Origin: a virus
Direction: 5' to 3' (one strand)
Length of the DNA: 24,331 nucleotides
Virus record (IMG/VR): IMGVR_UViG_3300047444_000343
Coordinates: 1-24,331 of that record
Shown: piece after piece, positions 21,129-24,331 of the stretch
Position numbering within the stretch: the stretch's first letter is position 1
How the letters are laid out: every line of letters begins with the position of its first letter
Made by a program: the position numbers and the translations under genes
The notes under the pieces: generated by a model
Seen by the model: the letters and a program-made list of their open reading frames with translations, nothing else
What the model was told of the DNA's origin: nothing
Databases searched by the model: none

Positions 21129-22415
21129 ATGCCAGCGACAACAGGTGGCGTAAACAGCATACGCGAAAATCTTTTTTACATGGGATTTGCCAAGCAAAGC
21201 GTGTGGGGTACTGCGGTTGCGCCGACCTTCTTCTCACGCTGGCTTGATGGCTCCGACGCGGAGCCGAACACGAAGGTCCAGAAAGAGCGCGAAGGGGACA
21301 CCAGTCCGTTCGTCGCGCTGATGTACAAGACCGAGCAGATGTGGGAACTGAAGGTCGTTGAGTACATCCGTCCGATCGGCGTGGGCTTCATCCTGCAAGC
21401 GCTGCTCGGCACCGGCTCGGATGCCTTCACGGCGCCGACACAGGCGACGACGCTGTCAGCGCCGATCACGGTGGGCGCGAATACCTTCAATGTGAACGGT
21501 GCGATCGGTACGGTGGGCAATGCGTTCTTCAACTTCACGCCAGGCTATGCCAGCGCCGCCTATGAGGTGGCCAACGTCAACCTGGCCTCGAAGACCGGCG
21601 CCGGGCCATTCACGTATACGCTCCAAAGCGGTACCTTCCAGAACGCGCACAGCACCTCGGATGTGGTGAACAATGCCAGCGTGCACGTGATGACCCGCCA
21701 GCAGACGACGTATGACGCCTACGCCTGGGAAGTGGCGTTCGGCAACTCGACGTTCGGCAAAGTCTTCCGTATCAGTAACTGTGTCTGCACCGGACTGACA
21801 CTCAGCTCAGACATGGGCAAGCCGCTCAAGCTAGAGCATACCTGGGTCGGCAGTCAGAGCGCGATCCAGGCGACCTTCACCACGATTAGCCAGGAAGGCA
21901 CCAACCTCGTCGGTGTGGCCGGTGGTCCACTAGTCCACTTCCACGGCGGCTCGTCCTGGTCCATTGATGGCTCGACCTCGGGCAATGCCGCCGGAATACG
22001 CAGCCTCAAGTTGACACTGAAGAACAGCACCAAGCCGGAAGACATGCAGAGTGAGCTTGTCTACGCGCCGTACTTCATCCCTGGTGACTTCGAGATCGAT
22101 GGTCAGATCCAGGTCATCTTCGAGTCCTATGCGCAGTACCTGAACACATTCTTCGGCAGTGCCTCGGCGACCACCGGCGCGACGGATAGCTACCTCGTCG
22201 GCTACGGCGCGTTCACCACCACCTGGACCAGTGATGGTGTGAACAGCCTGGCCGTGAGTCTGCCCTACGTTGGCTACACCGGCGCCAAGTTGGACCCACC
22301 GAAGCTCGATGCGAAGCCGCTCTACCAGACGCTATTGTTCAGCGCCTACAAGACGCCAGCGTTCCCAACGCCAATCACGTTCACGCTGAACAACAGCCAG
22401 TCCTCGGCCTATTAG
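21129..22415 (+). CDS. Tail tube (major tail) protein
   Basis: 428 residues. The start YMGFAKQSVWGTAVAPTFFSRWLDGSDAEPNTKVQ is typical of siphovirus tube proteins (a WGT-A-P segment near the N-terminus with a following disulfide-free beta barrel). Long Thr/Ser/Gly-rich beta strands follow, with an inserted domain (about 100-190: ITVGANTFNVNGAIGTVG, GPFTYTLQSGTFQNAHS). The C-terminal side has WSIDGSTSGNAAGIRSLKLTLKNSTKPEDMQSE and a strand-rich close. Being placed just before the frameshifted chaperone and tape measure confirms the role. Hexameric rings of this protein form the tube. Confidence 0.8.
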   Translation: MPATTGGVNSIRENLFYMGFAKQSVWGTAVAPTFFSRWLDGSDAEPNTKVQKEREGDTSPFVALMYKTEQMWELKVVEYIRPIGVGFILQALLGTGSDAFTAPTQATTLSAPITVGANTFNVNGAIGTVGNAFFNFTPGYASAAYEVANVNLASKTGAGPFTYTLQSGTFQNAHSTSDVVNNASVHVMTRQQTTYDAYAWEVAFGNSTFGKVFRISNCVCTGLTLSSDMGKPLKLEHTWVGSQSAIQATFTTISQEGTNLVGVAGGPLVHFHGGSSWSIDGSTSGNAAGIRSLKLTLKNSTKPEDMQSELVYAPYFIPGDFEIDGQIQVIFESYAQYLNTFFGSASATTGATDSYLVGYGAFTTTWTSDGVNSLAVSLPYVGYTGAKLDPPKLDAKPLYQTLLFSAYKTPAFPTPITFTLNNSQSSAY

Positions 22416-22451
22416 TCTCTCGTAGTTGTCTCTTCTAGAAAGGTGGCGCAC

Positions 22452-22949
22452 ATGCCACAGATACTCAACATCGACGCGCTCGTCGTCGATACCGTCACGC
22501 TCAACCTCAAGCTGCCTGATGGCTCGGTCAAGGCCTTCCACCTCAAAGATGACATCCCAGTGACGACGGGCCTGCTCGCCTTCCAGCTTATGCAGAAACA
22601 GGCGGCGATCAAAGAGGCGGACACGGGCAAGAACTCGTTTGAACTGCAAGGGCAGCTCCTGCAGATGCTTTCTGACGATCTGACCCACATCGTGGGCGAG
22701 ATCTTCCGGCACACCTATTCGGAGATGTCCGACGCCGAGATTGCCACGCTTATCTCGCCGGCCAATCAGATGGCGATCCTGCAGATTTTTTTTACACGCC
22801 TTACCTCGAGGTTCAGCGGGCCGGGTACAAATACGGCTTCCTCGAGCAGCCAGGATCAGAGCCAGGGGCAGACAGCGGAGCCGACCGAGCCGTCATCGGG
22901 CGAGACCCCGTCGCCGAGCAGCTCGAACGAGCCCGACCCGGCAGCGTAG
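22452..22949 (+). CDS. Tail assembly chaperone, short form (gpG-like)
   Basis: 165 residues from ATG 22452, chosen over GTG 22443 because AGAAAGG (22437-22443) lies eight bases upstream. The N-terminal beta part (ILNIDALVVDTVTLNLKLPDGSVKAFHL) and helical part (LLAFQLMQKQAAI, QLLQMLSDDLTHIVGEIFRHTYSEMSDAEIATL) are typical of lambda gpG-type chaperones that hold the tape measure during tube growth. After the slippery T-run the zero frame encodes a Ser/Gln/Pro-rich disordered end (SSSSQDQSQGQTAEPTEPSS). It is not part of the finished tail in known systems. Confidence 0.85.
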   Translation: MPQILNIDALVVDTVTLNLKLPDGSVKAFHLKDDIPVTTGLLAFQLMQKQAAIKEADTGKNSFELQGQLLQMLSDDLTHIVGEIFRHTYSEMSDAEIATLISPANQMAILQIFFTRLTSRFSGPGTNTASSSSQDQSQGQTAEPTEPSSGETPSPSSSNEPDPAA

Positions 22950-23197
22950 CCGGTGCTACTGATGGTGCTGAGGAGTCGGAAGATTTGGATTTTCTCCTCA
23001 TTATCGAGGCGATGTCGAACTACTTCCGGGAGCATCACGAGGCGATCATGCGCTGGAGCTGGAAACTGTTCTGCGCGAAGTGGGTGCGGTTGATCCAGGC
23101 GGCAGACCGGCAGCGGCAAGCGGCGGAGAAGCGGCGCGTCGAGGAAGAGTTCGAGCGGCTACGACAGGCGCATGCGGAAGCGCACGGGACAGGTTGA
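22452..23197 (+). CDS. Tail assembly chaperone, frameshifted long form (gpGT-like)
   Basis: Zero frame to 22793, then -1 frame from TAC 22793 to TGA 23197, about 248 residues in all from ATG 22452. The -1 part has no stop over 135 codons and no usable start with a binding site close to its beginning. It adds YTPYLEVQRAGYKYGFLEQ, an acidic linker, DFLLIIEAMSNYFREHHEAIMRWSWKLFCAKWVRLIQ and a charged coil (EKRRVEEEFERLRQAHAEA). In lambda the T part of gpGT contacts the tail tube protein, so both forms are needed at a set ratio. Confidence 0.85.
22787..22793 (+). other. -1 ribosomal frameshift slippery site
   Basis: T TTT TTT within a run of eight T (22786-22793), in the zero frame read as ATT TTT TTT ACA. 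Both tRNAs can re-pair one base back, leading on with TAC ACG CCT. Confidence 0.85.
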
Positions 23198-23234
23198 CGT
23201 AGTGGCTGATGTGGTGGTAGTGAGGCGGTAGACG
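23198..23234 (+). promoter_or_regulatory. GTGG-type leader of the tape measure gene
   Basis: 37 bases with GATGTGGTGGTAGTGAGGCGGTAGACG before ATG 23235. It shares the ending GTGAGG-x-GGTAGA with the tail tube leader. GAGG at 23222-23225 is the probable ribosome binding site. Confidence 0.45.
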
Positions 23235-24331
23235 ATGGCAGGGGCAGAAGACGTCCTCATAACAATAGCAGGCGATTCCGCGCCTCTGGTAGCGGCGGTT
23301 GCCGATGCTAGTGCCTCCTTCGGTGACATGGCCGTCTCGGCCAGTTCCGCCTCCGATGACATCGCCACCTCGATGCAAGCGCTGGCCTCCGTGATCGATC
23401 AGCTTGCCGCCGAGGTGGATGTGCTCGCTGCCTCGATGGACAATCTCGCCGCATCGTCCGGTACCGCCTCAGCAGGCGTGGCGCAGACCGGCGCCTCTGC
23501 CGATGCCGCCTCCTTCGAGGTAATGACCCTGGGTGATGCGGTCGATATGCTCACCGGGGCTGTTGACAGTCTCATGGGCAGTATTACCCCACTCTTGGCC
23601 ACGCTCGGCATGCTCATCGCCGTCATGGGCGCGATGACGATTATCAATGCCGTCACCTCCTGGATCGAGAACCTGATCCAACAGATGTTCCAACTCGACC
23701 AGCAGACCCAAAAGACGGTGAATAGCTGGCAATACCTCTTTGCCACGGTCAAGGGTGGTGGCCTGGAAGCGTCTCAGAGCCTGGCACGGTGGGCCTATGC
23801 CGAGTCGCCCAAGCTGCCGTTCACCGCGATGGATCTGCGGTCTGCCATCTCTACCCTCGGCACGGCGGGTTACAACCCCGCGCAGATCGAGCAGTTCCTG
23901 CCCTACCTGGCGGACATCGCCTCGACACTCGGCACCGCTGCCTACGGCGGCCAGGGCGTCACGCTGGAGCAGGCCGCGATGGCAATTCGGTCGGCGGGCT
24001 TCGGCCTTACCCGCATGTTGCGGACTGACCTGGGGATCTCACCGGCCCAACTGGTTCCGTACGGCCTGGATGCGAAGGTCAGCGCCGGTGGGCAGGTCAA
24101 GATCAAGGACATGGCGACGCTGCTCCCGGCGATTATGGCGTTCGCACGGGGGCGTGGACTGGCTGGGGCGGCGCAAGCGCAGGAGACGAAGACGTTCTGG
24201 GGCGCGTGGTCTAGCTTCCAGGACTATGTCCAGAACTGGCTGCAGACTGCGGGTGGCATCGATCCACAGACGGGCGCGGTCGAGAAGGGCTCGCTCTTCG
24301 GAGGGCTGCAGAACATCCTCATCATGGTCAA
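23235..24331 (+). CDS. Tape measure protein, N-terminal part (runs off the window)
   Basis: 365 complete codons to the window edge with no stop. It sets tail length and is ejected with or ahead of DNA. The N-terminal 100 residues are Ala/Ser-rich helical heptads (VAAVADASASFGDMAVSASS, MQALASVIDQLAAEVDVLAA), as in the coiled rod of tape measures. Residues about 110-150 are hydrophobic (LLATLGMLIAVMGAMTIINAV), a membrane-active segment common in this family. Next comes a conserved-looking domain (WQYLFATVKGGGLEASQSLARWAYAESPKLPFTAMDLRSAISTLG, YNPAQIEQFLPYLADIAS) resembling the tape measure N-terminal domain of PF20155-like proteins. Place after the gpGT pair is diagnostic. Total length unknown. 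Confidence 0.88.
   Translation, partial: MAGAEDVLITIAGDSAPLVAAVADASASFGDMAVSASSASDDIATSMQALASVIDQLAAEVDVLAASMDNLAASSGTASAGVAQTGASADAASFEVMTLGDAVDMLTGAVDSLMGSITPLLATLGMLIAVMGAMTIINAVTSWIENLIQQMFQLDQQTQKTVNSWQYLFATVKGGGLEASQSLARWAYAESPKLPFTAMDLRSAISTLGTAGYNPAQIEQFLPYLADIASTLGTAAYGGQGVTLEQAAMAIRSAGFGLTRMLRTDLGISPAQLVPYGLDAKVSAGGQVKIKDMATLLPAIMAFARGRGLAGAAQAQETKTFWGAWSSFQDYVQNWLQTAGGIDPQTGAVEKGSLFGGLQNILIMV

Noticed and set aside
23789-24028. 79-codon + strand frame within the tape measure region
   Set aside because: Overlaps the long open tape measure frame that starts at 23235 and runs off the window; composition is that of an out-of-frame shadow.
1-24331. tRNA, rRNA, insertion sequences, integrase or attachment site
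   Set aside because: I looked for cloverleaf-like TTCGAATC-type arms, transposase motifs and flanking terminal repeats and saw none I could support.

Overview
The window is part of a tailed bacteriophage or prophage genome (Caudoviricetes). All supported genes are on the + strand, tightly packed, many with 1- or 4-base stop/start overlaps and clear purine-rich ribosome binding sites. Base composition is moderately G+C rich, highest in the structural genes. Nothing here identifies the host beyond a bacterium using ATG and GTG starts with conventional Shine-Dalgarno sites. No integrase, repressor, lysis gene, tRNA, rRNA or CRISPR array was recognised.

Left part (1-6322), early functions. Two unrecognised genes (the first cut by the window edge) and a structured intergenic stretch lead to a Bet/RecT single-strand annealing protein, a small PD-(D/E)xK-type nuclease, an unrecognised gene, a beta-class DNA methyltransferase and a tiny membrane protein. 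The methyltransferase is bounded by an exact 19-bp direct repeat that covers the ribosome binding site and start codon of the next gene. Then comes a helicase with a DnaB-like N-terminal domain and a RepA-like ATPase core. It is followed by about 200 bases of short TTACACTGAT-like direct and inverted repeats, a good candidate replication origin or operator array, and three small genes, two of them cysteine-rich.

Boundary (6323-6613). About 290 bases with no convincing gene hold at least five stem-loops and a possible promoter, just before the small terminase gene, the usual place for a packaging site.

Right part (6614-24331), packaging, head and tail. Order: small and large terminase, a beta-rich protein, a Mu-like portal with a cysteine-rich tail, two minor-head proteins that carry probable enzyme domains, small genes, a Mu-I-like protease/scaffold, a decoration protein, the major capsid protein, head-tail connectors, a tail terminator candidate, the tail tube, a tail chaperone pair made by -1 frameshifting, and the start of the tape measure. 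The head set resembles phage Mu, while the tail set is that of a long-tailed siphovirus.

The most interesting unit is 10568-14437. Two head proteins share the junction peptide LYNPNHDxxG(K/R)FTYGS. After it, the first carries a GNAT-acetyltransferase-like domain and the second an ADP-ribosyltransferase with R, SxS and ExE motifs. G+C falls by roughly 10-20 points after the junction. Small, partly very acidic genes are interleaved and translationally coupled, and one encodes a peptide copying the N-terminus of the major capsid protein. This looks like a modular system for loading different effectors into the phage head, with candidate cognate small proteins.
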